Position numbers and translations under genes: made by a program
Assembly: GCF_900110415.1 (NCBI RefSeq)
Contig: NZ_FODR01000018.1
Coordinates: 1-64,000 of the forward strand
Direction: 5' to 3'
DNA: 64,000 nt
Source of the DNA: Mucilaginibacter sp. OK283
GTDB lineage: Bacteria > Bacteroidota > Bacteroidia > Sphingobacteriales > Sphingobacteriaceae
Shown here: piece by piece, positions 16,879 through 25,399 of the stretch
How the letters are laid out: the number at the start of each line of letters is the position of its first letter
Position numbering within the stretch: the stretch's first letter is position 1
Notes under the pieces: model-generated
What the model was told of the DNA's origin: nothing
The model's database searches: none
Seen by the model: only the letters and a program-made list of their open reading frames with translations

Positions 16879-17895
16879 ATGAAGAGAATTTTTTACGTTA
16901 TTGTTTTTTTTATTGCAGGTGTACATTTTGCGTATGCGCAGCAAAAGCCTCAATACACCCAATATATTTTTAATAATTACCTGTTGAACCCGGCCTTAAC
17001 CGGCATCGAAAATTATACCGATGTTAAAGCAGGCTACCGTAGTCAATGGACAGGACTTGAAGGTGCACCCACAACCGGCTATTTAAGCATCAACGCGCCT
17101 ATCGGCGACAGGTTTGTACAGGGGGATGCGACGGCCTTCCCCGCAAGTGGTGGGCTTAATCCCTCAAGCAGATTGTATACCCAACAGTACCAGGCTGCGG
17201 AGCCCCATCATGGTATTGGCTTAACGCTTGTTTCTGATAAAACAGGGCCCATAAGCCAAACAACTATCGATGCTACTTATGCATATCATTTAGGCCTTAC
17301 CGATAGGTTAAACCTGGCGGTTGGTGTATCGGCAGGGGTGAGCCACAACGTGCTCGATCGCGCTGCACTTCATTTTGGTGGGGTAGATGATTCTGATCCA
17401 ATTTTGGCCAACCTAAACACTAATCAGTGGAAACCCGATTTGGGTTTTGGAGTTTGGGCTTACGCTTCTGATTACTTTTTTGGAGTATCTGTGCAACAAA
17501 TATTGCCGCAAAGCCTGTATGTAACCGGGTCATCATCATTAAACAAAACAGTGCCGCATTACTTCTTTACGGCGGGCACCAAGCTGTTTTTGTCTGATGA
17601 TGTTACACTTATCCCCTCGGTATTGGTTAAAGTAATAAAGCCGGTGCCTACTACTTTTGATGTAAACATGAAAGTATCGTTCCAGGACAAATTTTGGTTA
17701 GGCGGCTCATACCGCCGCAACGATTCTTTTGCGGCTATGGTTGGTTTTAACCTCAGCTCGTTTATAAACGTTGGTTACTCTTATGATTTTACCACCTCGG
17801 CCCTAAACACCGTAAGTAACGGATCGCATGAAATTGTCATCGGAATCCTCCTTAATAACCGCTATAAAGTTACCTGCCCGCAGCATACGTTTTAG
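16879..17895 (+). CDS. PorP/SprF-family type IX secretion outer-membrane protein
   Basis: The 338-residue protein has a signal peptide (MKRIFYVIVFFIAG…AYAQ), then the family hallmark QKPQYTQYIFNNYLLNPALTG followed by …GYRSQWTGLEGAP. The rest alternates short amphipathic beta strands, fitting an outer-membrane barrel, and ends as expected for the family. Members partner with a particular CHU_C-bearing substrate, typically the gene right before them, as here. The ATG at 16879 is preferred over a TTG one codon upstream because the signal peptide begins there. The gap to the upstream adhesin is 243 bp, so it may have its own promoter. Confidence 0.93.
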   Translation: MKRIFYVIVFFIAGVHFAYAQQKPQYTQYIFNNYLLNPALTGIENYTDVKAGYRSQWTGLEGAPTTGYLSINAPIGDRFVQGDATAFPASGGLNPSSRLYTQQYQAAEPHHGIGLTLVSDKTGPISQTTIDATYAYHLGLTDRLNLAVGVSAGVSHNVLDRAALHFGGVDDSDPILANLNTNQWKPDLGFGVWAYASDYFFGVSVQQILPQSLYVTGSSSLNKTVPHYFFTAGTKLFLSDDVTLIPSVLVKVIKPVPTTFDVNMKVSFQDKFWLGGSYRRNDSFAAMVGFNLSSFINVGYSYDFTTSALNTVSNGSHEIVIGILLNNRYKVTCPQHTF

Positions 17896-18036
17896 ATTTC
17901 AAATGTGCAGATTGGACTTCGTTATAAATAAAATGCCCCGATTGAATTCAATCAGGGCATTTTCTATTTTATAGCTTTATAATTTAATCCTCAAATATTT
18001 CATCTGCACATCTGAAATCTGCACATCTGAAATCTG
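17894..18036. repeat. 19-bp inverted arms and 15-bp direct repeat around the porP/rpoN terminator
   Basis: AGATTTCAAATGTGCAGAT (17894-17912) is inverted at 18002-18020 (ATCTGCACATCTGAAATCT) with one mismatch. The right arm is part of a 15-bp direct repeat, CTGCACATCTGAAAT, present twice (18004-18018 and 18019-18033). The pair abuts the stop codons of both converging genes and encloses the terminator hairpin. Confidence 0.65.
17930..17963. terminator. Bidirectional terminator between PorP/SprF and rpoN
   Basis: AAAATGCCCCGATTGA pairs with TCAATCAGGGCATTTT with a single mismatch and a tiny loop. It is flanked by A-runs and T-runs on the two sides. That is the usual form of a two-way terminator between convergent genes. 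Confidence 0.85.
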
Positions 18037-18037
18037 T

Positions 18038-19513
18038 CTACAATTCCCTGCGTAACCTTGCAACAGGGATATTCATTTGCTCGCGGTATTTGGCTACGGT
18101 GCGGCGGGCTATGTTATAACCGGCATCTTTTAATATATCGGTCAGTTTTTCATCGGCAAGTGGGTGGCGTTTGTCTTCTTTGCCAATGTGCTCTTCCAAT
18201 ATCTTTTTAACCTCTTTATTAGATACCTCTTCGCCGCTTTCAGTTTGGATTGCTTCTGAGAAGAAGGATTTTAACAAAAAAGTACCAAACTCGGTTTGAA
18301 CGTATTTAGAGTTGGCCACACGTGATACGGTGCTGATGTCCATGTTTATCCTGTCGGCAATATCCTTCAGGATCATAGGCTTCAGGTTTTTGTCATCGCC
18401 GGTAAGGAAAAACTCATATTGGTACTGCATGATGGCATTCATTGTTTTTAACAATGTTTGCTGACGCTGTTTAATAGCATCAATAAACCATTTGGCCGAA
18501 TCAAGCTTTTGTTTTACAAATTGTACTGCTTCCTTTAGTTTTTTATCCTTTTGCGATGCCTTATCATAATGCTGAAACATTTCCTGGTATGACCGGCTAA
18601 CACGTAATTCAGGAGCATTTTTGGAGTTTAAGGTGAGTATCAGTACACCATCGTTGTTGGTGATGTGAAAATCAGGAATCACCTGCATCTGTTTGGTGTT
18701 AATTTCATTACTATCGCCCGGCTTAGGGTTAAGTTTCAAAATCTCGTTAATAACACCACGCAACTCGTCCGAATCCATATTTAGCGATTTTTCCAGCTTA
18801 TCGTAATGTTTGCGGGTAAACTCGTCAAGATATTGCTCAACAACGATGATCGCTTTTTTTATGATAGGGTCATTAGGATCTTTTTTGCGAAGCTGGATGA
18901 GCAGGCATTCCTGCAGGCTACGTGCGCCTACACCGGCCGGATCAAAGTTTTGAATCACCTTTAACATGTCTTCAACTTCTTCATCTTCGGCCATTACATT
19001 TTGGGAAAAGGCCAGGTCGTCGGTAAGTGACATGATAGGACGACGCAGATATCCATCATCATCAAGGCTGCCAATGATCTGTTTGCCTATCCTGAAATCC
19101 TTATCACTTAGCGGTAATAGGTCAAGCTGTAGTTGCAGGCTTTCAAAAAACGAGCTTTGTACAGCAATCGGGATTTCTTTTCGCTCATCCTCATCGTCTC
19201 CGTTTTGGTCATAGCGCGATCCATAGTCATTTACGTTGTCATCCTGCAAATAATCGTCTATATTAAATTCATCCATTTCCCCCTTTTCTTCATCACCGTT
19301 AAAGGTGTCTTCGTCAGGGTCGCGGTCTGGATATTCTTCAACGGGCTCATTCAAATTTGTTAAGCTAAGGTCCTCAAGTGCAGGGTTTTCTTCCAGTTCT
19401 TCTTTAATTCGGGTATCCAGAGATACGGTAGGCACCTGCAGCAATTTTATAAATTGTATTTGCTGTGGCGATAGCTTTTGTAAAAGTTTTTGTTGAAGGT
19501 TCTGTTTTAGCAT
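18038..19513 (-). CDS. rpoN: RNA polymerase sigma-54 factor
   Basis: The 491-residue protein has all sigma-54 regions. Region I is glutamine- and leucine-rich (MLKQNLQQKLLQKLSPQQIQ) and interacts with activators. An acidic linker follows (about 50-110), then the core-binding domain (…FDPAGVGARSLQECLLIQL) and the DNA-binding domain with helix-turn-helix. The RpoN box reads ARRTVAKYRE at 469-478, which is canonical and recognises the -24 promoter element. The length is typical. It recognises -24/-12 promoters and needs AAA+ activators, none of which is encoded in this window. The gene appears to be a single unit facing the PorP/SprF gene. Confidence 0.97.
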   Translation of the reverse strand: MLKQNLQQKLLQKLSPQQIQFIKLLQVPTVSLDTRIKEELEENPALEDLSLTNLNEPVEEYPDRDPDEDTFNGDEEKGEMDEFNIDDYLQDDNVNDYGSRYDQNGDDEDERKEIPIAVQSSFFESLQLQLDLLPLSDKDFRIGKQIIGSLDDDGYLRRPIMSLTDDLAFSQNVMAEDEEVEDMLKVIQNFDPAGVGARSLQECLLIQLRKKDPNDPIIKKAIIVVEQYLDEFTRKHYDKLEKSLNMDSDELRGVINEILKLNPKPGDSNEINTKQMQVIPDFHITNNDGVLILTLNSKNAPELRVSRSYQEMFQHYDKASQKDKKLKEAVQFVKQKLDSAKWFIDAIKQRQQTLLKTMNAIMQYQYEFFLTGDDKNLKPMILKDIADRINMDISTVSRVANSKYVQTEFGTFLLKSFFSEAIQTESGEEVSNKEVKKILEEHIGKEDKRHPLADEKLTDILKDAGYNIARRTVAKYREQMNIPVARLRREL

Positions 19514-19653
19514 AGTTTAAGACGTGTTCAAAAATACATCAATTACCGTGAACTTTAAAATAACTTACCGTAAATGGAATAATGATGATAAATGTTAAAT
19601 AAAAACTTTTGTTTGGTTAGTGTGTTAAATAATCTTAACCAAAAATCAATATC

Positions 19654-20073
19654 ATGGCCGTAATTAAAGAATTTAAGGAGTTTGCCCTGCGTGGCAACGT
19701 TATTGACCTTGCAGTGGGCGTTATTATTGGCGCCGCTTTCGGTAAAATAGTTACCTCGCTGGTAACTGATATTATTATGCCGCCAATCGGCCTTGCTACG
19801 GGAGGTGTGGATTTTAAAGATATCAAGATATTGCTGAAGCATGGCGATGCCGAAAAAAAAATACCTGATGTAGCTGTTAATATTGGTAATTTTATTAACA
19901 TCACCATTGAGTTTTTAATAGTAGCGTTTTGTATTTTTCTTATTGTAAAAACAATCAATGCCATTAAACGGTCGCCCGAACCAGAAGCTGTTCCCGCGCC
20001 CGAACCAGCCCCAACCAAAGAAGAAATTTTACTTACTGAGATCAGGGATCTGTTAGCAGCCCGGAAATCTTAA
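19654..20073 (+). CDS. mscL: Large-conductance mechanosensitive channel MscL
   Basis: The 139-residue protein has the MscL pattern: amphipathic N-terminus (IKEFKEFALRGNVIDLAVG), first pore helix (VIIGAAFGKIVTSLVTDIIMPPIG), periplasmic loop, second helix (ITIEFLIVAFCIFLIVKTINA) and a charged C-terminal bundle (EEILLTEIRDLLAARK). It opens on strong membrane tension to release solutes on osmotic downshock. It sits in the inner membrane as a homopentamer. The gene is divergent from rpoN with a 140-bp gap. Confidence 0.96.
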   Translation: MAVIKEFKEFALRGNVIDLAVGVIIGAAFGKIVTSLVTDIIMPPIGLATGGVDFKDIKILLKHGDAEKKIPDVAVNIGNFINITIEFLIVAFCIFLIVKTINAIKRSPEPEAVPAPEPAPTKEEILLTEIRDLLAARKS

Positions 20074-20138
20074 TGTTCGATGGCTGATAGTTCATGGATA
20101 GTAGCTTTGGTGTAAATCCATGAACCATTGGCTATGGT

Positions 20139-21017
20139 CTAAAAACTCTTTGGTAATTTGGCGTCTGTGAGGATAATATAATCTGCCAGTTTACTGAATT
20201 TGGTCCAGTCGGGGTTATCAAAACTTTCATCCGCATAGGCGCCTATGGTGATAACACGTGCTTTTGGTGCGTACTTTTTTAACTGGGCAACAGCACCCAT
20301 TTTTTCTTCGCTGTGAAAGCCGCCGTTAATTTGCATGATTTTAAAGTCGGTATGTTTTTTATAAAACTGTGCTATTGACCAGCCCATGGTTGCATCCCAA
20401 AGATTTTGCGATTGATAAATTTGCATTCCTGCCATCGCTGCGTGGCCGCCCATTATCTTTACAAATTTATCGTAATAGGGGCCCGTAGCGGTATCAATAG
20501 GCAGGGGAGGAAGGTAGCCCCTGGCTTGTGCGTCAAGTTGCTGCAGGCTGTTTAAACCATTGCGTGTTACCATGTTGGTATAACGCGATGGGGCGTTTGC
20601 TGCTACTACAGGTATTTGACTTTGTTTGGCCAGTTCAACCAGGGGGCGGTAATCTTTATAATTGGGCCAGGTACGTGCATCACTTACCAGATTTTTTTCG
20701 CGAATGAAGCCATTCAGGTATTCATTTAACACCAGTTGGCAATCGGTGGTAAACATTTCCATCGATAAGGCCGTTTTGCCGGGATATTGTTGCGCCAGCT
20801 GCTTAAAAAGTTCAAGTTCCAGCAGGTGACCGGTAGAATCATTGTGTTCTTCGCCAAAAAAAAGCACATCGGCTTTAGCCATGTTATTAATAATATCGGC
20901 AACTGTTGCCGGTTTTTGGGTTGCAGTACTGAATATTTTATAATGAATGACCGGAGTAGCCTGACTTAATGCAACAAAAGGTAAGCAAATGATAAGTAGC
21001 AGGATAGATAGTTTCAT
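20139..21017 (-). CDS. ChaN-like iron-regulated protein
   Basis: The 292-residue protein has a signal peptide (MKLSILLLIICLPFVALSQ) without a lipobox Cys. It shows the ChaN/DUF399 motifs: VLFFGEEHNDSTGHLLELEL, ALSMEMFTTDCQ, VVAANAPSRY and MQINGGFHSEEKMG. ChaN proteins bind haem and are thought to take part in iron acquisition at the cell envelope. The signal peptide implies export, probably to the periplasm. The end faces mscL; an imperfect inverted repeat of about 18 bp (near 20081-20134) lies between them. The family is recognised with good confidence, but the precise role is only partly known. Confidence 0.85.
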   Translation of the reverse strand: MKLSILLLIICLPFVALSQATPVIHYKIFSTATQKPATVADIINNMAKADVLFFGEEHNDSTGHLLELELFKQLAQQYPGKTALSMEMFTTDCQLVLNEYLNGFIREKNLVSDARTWPNYKDYRPLVELAKQSQIPVVAANAPSRYTNMVTRNGLNSLQQLDAQARGYLPPLPIDTATGPYYDKFVKIMGGHAAMAGMQIYQSQNLWDATMGWSIAQFYKKHTDFKIMQINGGFHSEEKMGAVAQLKKYAPKARVITIGAYADESFDNPDWTKFSKLADYIILTDAKLPKSF

Positions 21018-21081
21018 ATTGTGGTTTTAAAACGCTTAATTTACAGCAATAAATATAGAGCAACAAATAAGAAAAATAGTG

Positions 21082-21112
21082 TTTGAAATGTTTTAAAATA
21101 TTACTACATTTG
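21082..21112 (+). promoter_or_regulatory. Bacteroidota-type promoter of rpmH
   Basis: TTTG at 21082-21085 and TACATTTG at 21105-21112, 19 bp apart, match the sigma-ABfr consensus TTTG / TAnnTTTG. The element lies 40 bp before the rpmH start, as expected for a highly expressed ribosomal gene. Confidence 0.8.
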
Positions 21113-21151
21113 CGCTCTTGTTTTTAAAACGACGAATACAATATAATAGTT

Positions 21152-21310
21152 ATGAAAAGAACGTTTCAGCCTTCTCAAAGAAAAAGAAGAAATAAACACG
21201 GATTCCGTGAACGCATGTCAACTGCTAACGGCAGGAGAATATTAGCAGCCAGAAGAGCTAAAGGCAGAAAAAGATTATCAGTTTCTGACGAGGGTCGTCA
21301 TAAAGCATAA
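21152..21310 (+). CDS. rpmH: 50S ribosomal protein L34
   Basis: The 52-residue basic protein begins MKRTFQPSQRKRRNKHGFR and continues RMSTANGRRILAARRAKGRK, which is the full L34 pattern. It is a component of the large ribosomal subunit that lies on 23S rRNA. The gene is followed 78 bp later by rnpA, the normal bacterial order. A textbook promoter lies just upstream. Confidence 0.98.
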   Translation: MKRTFQPSQRKRRNKHGFRERMSTANGRRILAARRAKGRKRLSVSDEGRHKA

Positions 21311-21388
21311 ACCGGTTGCGCTGGTGGGCATTAAGCCAGCCAATGGATACCGATTGTCTGCTTAAATCCCGGATCCAGATAAGCAACT

Positions 21389-21790
21389 ATGTATACTTTT
21401 AAAAAAGAAGAACGGTTATGTAATAAAAGGCTTATTGATAAGCTTTTTCATAGCGGCTCTTCTTTTTTGTGTTATCCTTTTAAAGCCTCGTGGTTATATC
21501 ATACCCAACCACAACAATATCCTGCCCAAATATTATTTTCGGTGTCCAAAAAGCGTTATAAGCACGCTGTCGACCGTAATTTAATAAAGCGCTATATGCG
21601 CGAAAGCTACCGGCTGCACAAACAACAAAACCTATACAATTTGCTGCAAACAGCCGATAAAACCATTGTACTATCGGTAGGTTATATTGGTAAAACAATT
21701 GAGCCCTACAGTGTCATGGAAAAAAAGATGCTGAAGATGCTTGCCCAACTGGCAGAACAGGTAACTGCTGCTAATACTACAACGGTATGA
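21389..21790 (+). CDS. rnpA: Ribonuclease P protein component
   Basis: The 133-residue protein starts FKKEERLCNKRLIDKLFHSG and has the RNR-type motif VDRNLIKRYMRESYR (about 62-76). This is the signature by which RnpA binds the RNA subunit. It helps RNase P cut the 5' leader from tRNA precursors. The gene follows rpmH, and its last four bases (ATGA) overlap the start of yidD, pointing to translational coupling. Confidence 0.96.
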   Translation: MYTFKKEERLCNKRLIDKLFHSGSSFLCYPFKASWLYHTQPQQYPAQILFSVSKKRYKHAVDRNLIKRYMRESYRLHKQQNLYNLLQTADKTIVLSVGYIGKTIEPYSVMEKKMLKMLAQLAEQVTAANTTTV

Positions 21791-22029
21791 TGGCATTGGT
21801 AACATTGTTTAAACAGCTTGTAGGCTATATTTTTATTGCATTGATAAAAGTATACCAGTATTTTATTTCGCCGATGACGGGTGCTTCGTGCAGGTATACC
21901 CCAACATGCTCGCAATATGGGGTAGAGGCTATCAGGAAATATGGGGCCTTCAAAGGCGGATGGCTAACCATTAAACGAATCGCCAGCTGTAACCCCTGGG
22001 GAGGGCATGGACATGATCCGGTACCTTAA
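21787..22029 (+). CDS. yidD: Membrane protein insertion efficiency factor YidD
   Basis: The 80-residue protein carries the family signature: LIKVYQYFISPMTGASCRYT, then PTCSQYGVEAIRKYGAFKGG and an end …RIASCNPWGGHGHDPVP. The three conserved Cys are present. An N-terminal amphipathic or hydrophobic helix associates with the inner membrane, where it is thought to help YidC insert proteins. There are two possible ATGs in a row (21787 and 21790). It overlaps rnpA by 4 bp. Confidence 0.96.
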   Translation: MMALVTLFKQLVGYIFIALIKVYQYFISPMTGASCRYTPTCSQYGVEAIRKYGAFKGGWLTIKRIASCNPWGGHGHDPVP

Positions 22030-22132
22030 TTAGTTTTAAGTTTTGAGTGATGGGCTTTGAGTTTTGCCTGGCCCTAAGCTTAAAAGGTTTGATTTTTTTG
22101 TTTTGTAAAGTGCGGTGGTGATTGAATTTTTC

Positions 22133-22169
22133 AACTCACAACTCACAACTCACAACTCACAACTCACAA
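22133..22169 (+). repeat. Five tandem AACTCAC heptamers directly before tsaB
   Basis: The unit AACTCAC is repeated five times without error from 22133 to 22167 and ends two bases before the ATG of tsaB at 22170. It occupies the place of the ribosome-binding region. Units of seven could expand or contract by slipped pairing and change the leader length. Confidence 0.85.
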
Positions 22170-22865
22170 ATGGGCCTTATTTTACAAATAGAAACTGCAA
22201 CAACATCATGCTCAGTAGCATTAGCTGCCGATGGTAAGGTTTTGGATTTTAAACAGGTAAATGAGCGTAATAAACACGCCGAAGTAATTACTTTATTTAC
22301 CGAGGAACTTATAACCGGGGGTAATTTTAATTACCGCGACCTGGACGCAATTGCGGTAAGTTGCGGCCCAGGCTCATACACAGGTTTGCGTATTGGGGTA
22401 TCTACAGCAAAGGGGCTTTGCTTCGCGCTTGATAAACCGCTGATAGCTATAGAAACTCTGGAAGCGATGGCTTATGGTATAATTAATGATAATACAATAT
22501 CCATTAATGAAAACACATTGCTGTGCCCTATGATTGATGCCCGCAGAATGGAGGTTTATTGTGCTATGTTTAATATTGCAGGCGAAAAACTTAGGGATAC
22601 AGCTGCCGAAATTATTGACGAAAACAGTTTTGCCGATTTGTTAAAAGATAACCGGGTTCTTTTTTTTGGCGATGGCGCCGACAAATGTGAAGCTATTTTA
22701 GGCGGCAATCCTAACGCCAGCTTTTTACACAATTTCGAAAACTCCGCAACGTATCTTACCCAAAAGGCAGCCGGGAAATTTGCTGATAAAGATTTTGAAG
22801 ATGTAGCCTATTTTGAACCTTATTATCTGAAGGATTTTATAGCGGGAAAAAAAAGTAAGAGTTAA
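22170..22865 (+). CDS. tsaB: tRNA threonylcarbamoyladenosine biosynthesis protein TsaB
   Basis: The 231-residue protein opens LILQIETATTSCSVALA and has the ASKHA-fold motif CGPGSYTGLRIGVSTAKGLC near residues 67-86, followed by PMIDARRMEVYCA. These identify TsaB, the non-catalytic partner of TsaD and TsaE in making t6A at position 37 of ANN-decoding tRNAs. An in-frame ATG at 22122 would add 16 residues that are only the translation of the AACTCAC repeat. I therefore take 22170, which directly precedes the conserved start. Confidence 0.94.
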   Translation: MGLILQIETATTSCSVALAADGKVLDFKQVNERNKHAEVITLFTEELITGGNFNYRDLDAIAVSCGPGSYTGLRIGVSTAKGLCFALDKPLIAIETLEAMAYGIINDNTISINENTLLCPMIDARRMEVYCAMFNIAGEKLRDTAAEIIDENSFADLLKDNRVLFFGDGADKCEAILGGNPNASFLHNFENSATYLTQKAAGKFADKDFEDVAYFEPYYLKDFIAGKKSKS

Positions 22866-22921
22866 GAGCCAAAAACACAGACCAACCCAAATTTCATGCC
22901 CTTGGCCCCGATTATCGACTC

Positions 22922-22956
22922 TTTGCCGTTTATAACAGAAACTTATATTATTTTTG
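22922..22956 (+). promoter_or_regulatory. Promoter-like pair before the 7TM-HD gene
   Basis: TTTG at 22922-22925 and TATTTTTG at 22949-22956 with 23 bp between them fit the Bacteroidota promoter consensus at the wide end of its spacing. The start codon is 18 bp downstream, so the leader would be short. Confidence 0.5.
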
Positions 22957-22973
22957 AGCGGTTAATTAAATAA

Positions 22974-25043
22974 ATGGCAAAACTATCTACCTCGCGGCAA
23001 AAAGCCTTAATGCGCAAATATGCCCGCAACGTTAAGTTTTTGATGATGCTGATGAGCATCTGCCTTATCGTTTTCTTTTTACCAAAACAGGCAAAGTTTA
23101 GTTATGAATACGAAAAAGGGCGCATCTGGAACCAAAAAGACCTGGTATCGCCCTATAATTTTGCTATTCTGAAAACTCCCCAGGAAATTGACAACGAAAA
23201 GAAAACCGCCTATGAAAGCATCACCCCCGTATATCAGCTTGATGCCGCCGCAGGCGACCAACAGATAGAAGGCTTTAAAACCGATTTGGAAATCAAGTGG
23301 CACAATGCCGGTATTAACGATAAACTTAAGTCAAAATATATTGATGCGGGCGTAGCTTTATTAACAAACTTATATAACATCGGTATTTTAAAGCTCAATG
23401 ATAAATATTTGCGCCACGCAAATAACTATCCTATTACCATTTTAAATAAAAACGTAGCTACAGAAAAAAATACCAATGCCCTTTTTACCAAAGAAAGCGC
23501 GCTGGCTTATTGTGATAAGGTATTAAGTAAACGAACCGATATTGACAGGGCTTTCATGCTCGATCTGCTGCAAAACCGGATACAGAACAACTTAAGCTAC
23601 GACGATAACCTAACCACGAGGCTGGAAAAAGAAGTGTACGACGGCCTTTCTATCACCCGTGGAATGGTACAAAAAGGGGAGGTGATAGTTTATAAAGGCT
23701 CGATTATTAACGATGATGTTTATCAGAAACTTGAATCGTACAAAAAAGCTTTTGAAAATAATGCCCGTGTTAATGGTAACCACGTACTGGTGCTGCTGGG
23801 ACAATTTTTATTGGTATCAATAGCCATATCGTTGCTTATGATATTCCTATACCTGTTTCGTAAGGATATTTATGCCGATAACCGGCTGGTGGGCTTAATA
23901 TTGCTTGTAATAACTGCTATGCTGGCTACTTTGTCGGCCGCAATTAAATTCCAGTTCCCGGTAAATTTGTATTACATTCCTTATTGTATTGTACCAATCA
24001 TCATCCGTATTTTGTTTGATACCCGTTTGGCGCTCAACATTCATTTACTGGTGGTTTTAATAGCAGGATTTTTTGTGCCCAATAGCTTTGAGTTTGCTTA
24101 TTATGAAATAACCGCCGGGATGGTATCTATCTACAGTATCAAAAACCTAATCCGGCGCGAGCAGTTCCTGGTTTCTGCCGGGATAATCGTATTTACCTAT
24201 TTCGTGGCGTTCCTGGGCATTTCGTTTATCAGGGAAGGTACCTTCCTTGAAATTGACTGGATGGATTTTTTGCCCTTTGTGGTAAGCGTACTGCTCACTT
24301 TGCTGGCTTACCCAATGATTTATATATTTGAGAAGATATTTTCCCTCACGTCGGATATTACGCTCATCGAGCTTACTAATACCAACGCGCCTTTACTGCG
24401 TGAACTGGCCTTTACAGCGCCTGGTACGTTCCAGCACTCGTTACAGGTAGCCAATTTGGCCGAGAATGCTATTTATAGTATCGGTGGCAATGCTTTATTA
24501 GTTAGGGCAGGGGCTTTGTATCATGATATTGGTAAAATGGAGAACCCGCTGTTTTTTATTGAAAATCAAAGTTCGGGCTTTAATCCTCATGATAAGCTGC
24601 CTTATGAAGAAAGTGCACAGGTAATTATACGGCACGTAAGCAAAGGGATTGAAATGGCCCGCAAAGCCAACCTGCCCGAAGTTATTATTGATTTTATCCG
24701 TACCCATCATGGTAACACCCGGGTCGACTATTTTTACCAGTCGTCGTTGAAGAATTTTCCGGAGAAATTCATCAACGAAAACATTTTTAGGTACCCCGGG
24801 CCTATCCCTTTCTCCAAAGAAGCTGGTGTTTTGATGCTTGCCGACTCGGTTGAAGCCGCATCGCGCTCATTAAAAGAGCCCGATGAAGAATCGATAAGTG
24901 TTTTGGTTGATAGGATTGTAAAATACAAGCTTGACCAGAACCAGTTGAAAGACAGTAATATAACCCTGAAAGATATCGAAACCATCAAAGAAATATTCAA
25001 GCGTATGCTTATGAGTATTTACCATGTGCGGATAGATTATTAA
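22974..25043 (+). CDS. 7TM receptor with intracellular HD phosphohydrolase domain (PgpH-like)
   Basis: The 689-residue protein has an N-terminal transmembrane segment and a 7TMR-HDED extracellular domain (about 50-260). A seven-helix membrane block follows (about 270-460), then a cytoplasmic HD domain. The HD motifs are HSLQVANLAE, LYHDIGKM with His517-Asp518, and HHGNTRVDYF. In other bacteria this architecture (PgpH) degrades cyclic di-AMP. The same role is likely here but not shown. It follows tsaB after about 110 bp and precedes tRNA-Ser. Confidence 0.92.
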   Translation: MAKLSTSRQKALMRKYARNVKFLMMLMSICLIVFFLPKQAKFSYEYEKGRIWNQKDLVSPYNFAILKTPQEIDNEKKTAYESITPVYQLDAAAGDQQIEGFKTDLEIKWHNAGINDKLKSKYIDAGVALLTNLYNIGILKLNDKYLRHANNYPITILNKNVATEKNTNALFTKESALAYCDKVLSKRTDIDRAFMLDLLQNRIQNNLSYDDNLTTRLEKEVYDGLSITRGMVQKGEVIVYKGSIINDDVYQKLESYKKAFENNARVNGNHVLVLLGQFLLVSIAISLLMIFLYLFRKDIYADNRLVGLILLVITAMLATLSAAIKFQFPVNLYYIPYCIVPIIIRILFDTRLALNIHLLVVLIAGFFVPNSFEFAYYEITAGMVSIYSIKNLIRREQFLVSAGIIVFTYFVAFLGISFIREGTFLEIDWMDFLPFVVSVLLTLLAYPMIYIFEKIFSLTSDITLIELTNTNAPLLRELAFTAPGTFQHSLQVANLAENAIYSIGGNALLVRAGALYHDIGKMENPLFFIENQSSGFNPHDKLPYEESAQVIIRHVSKGIEMARKANLPEVIIDFIRTHHGNTRVDYFYQSSLKNFPEKFINENIFRYPGPIPFSKEAGVLMLADSVEAASRSLKEPDEESISVLVDRIVKYKLDQNQLKDSNITLKDIETIKEIFKRMLMSIYHVRIDY

Positions 25044-25059
25044 AAATCCGAACTTTTTT

Positions 25060-25089
25060 TTTGATGGGAAACATGAATTGCTATATTTG
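25060..25089 (+). promoter_or_regulatory. Promoter of tRNA-Ser
   Basis: TTTG at 25060-25063 and TATATTTG at 25082-25089 with an 18-bp spacer match the Bacteroidota consensus exactly. The tRNA starts 36 bp downstream. Confidence 0.8.
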
Positions 25090-25124
25090 CAATCCCGAAA
25101 ACGAGGGACAAGTTTAAAAATACT

Positions 25125-25211
25125 GGTGAGGTGCCTGAGAGGCCGAAAGGATCAGTTTGCTAAACTGACGTACGGGAAACTGTACCGAGGGTTCGAATCC
25201 CTCCCTCACCG
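25125..25211 (+). tRNA. tRNA-Ser(GCT)
   Basis: The acceptor arms GGTGAGG (25125-25131) and CCTCACC (25204-25210) pair perfectly, with G as discriminator base. The anticodon stem TCAGT/ACTGA encloses TTGCTAA, so the anticodon is GCT and it reads AGC/AGU. A long variable arm (TACGGGAAACTGTA) is typical of serine tRNAs. The T loop reads GGTTCGAATCC. CCA is not encoded. Confidence 0.97.
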
Positions 25212-25235
25212 CTGATAACTTACTCAAAACACATT

Positions 25236-25270
25236 AAAAGCCTGTGAATCATTTGATTTACGGGCTTTTA
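25236..25270 (+). terminator. Terminator after tRNA-Ser
   Basis: AAAAGCCTGTGAAT pairs with ATTTACGGGCTTTT (two G-U or mismatched positions) around a short loop and ends in a T-run. It lies 25 bp after the tRNA. Confidence 0.7.
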
Positions 25271-25399
25271 AATTTACGTAAACACTCAAAATATTCCCTT
25301 TACGTGGATAAAGCACAGATAATTTGACTCTCGTTGGCCGATTTATACTGACCACCTTTAGTATCCGGCGGCTTTTAATGAAATAAAGTCAACTGGTTA

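Noticed and set aside
19635..20018. 127-codon minus-strand frame across mscL
   Set aside because: It is antisense to a certain gene and shows only low-complexity Ser/Ile-rich sequence.
22122..22169. N-terminal extension of TsaB by 16 residues
   Set aside because: These codons are the translation of the AACTCAC repeat; TsaB proteins begin at the residues after 22170.
25212..25399. Integration site next to tRNA-Ser
   Set aside because: No direct repeat of the tRNA 3' end and no integrase is seen downstream; only a terminator follows.
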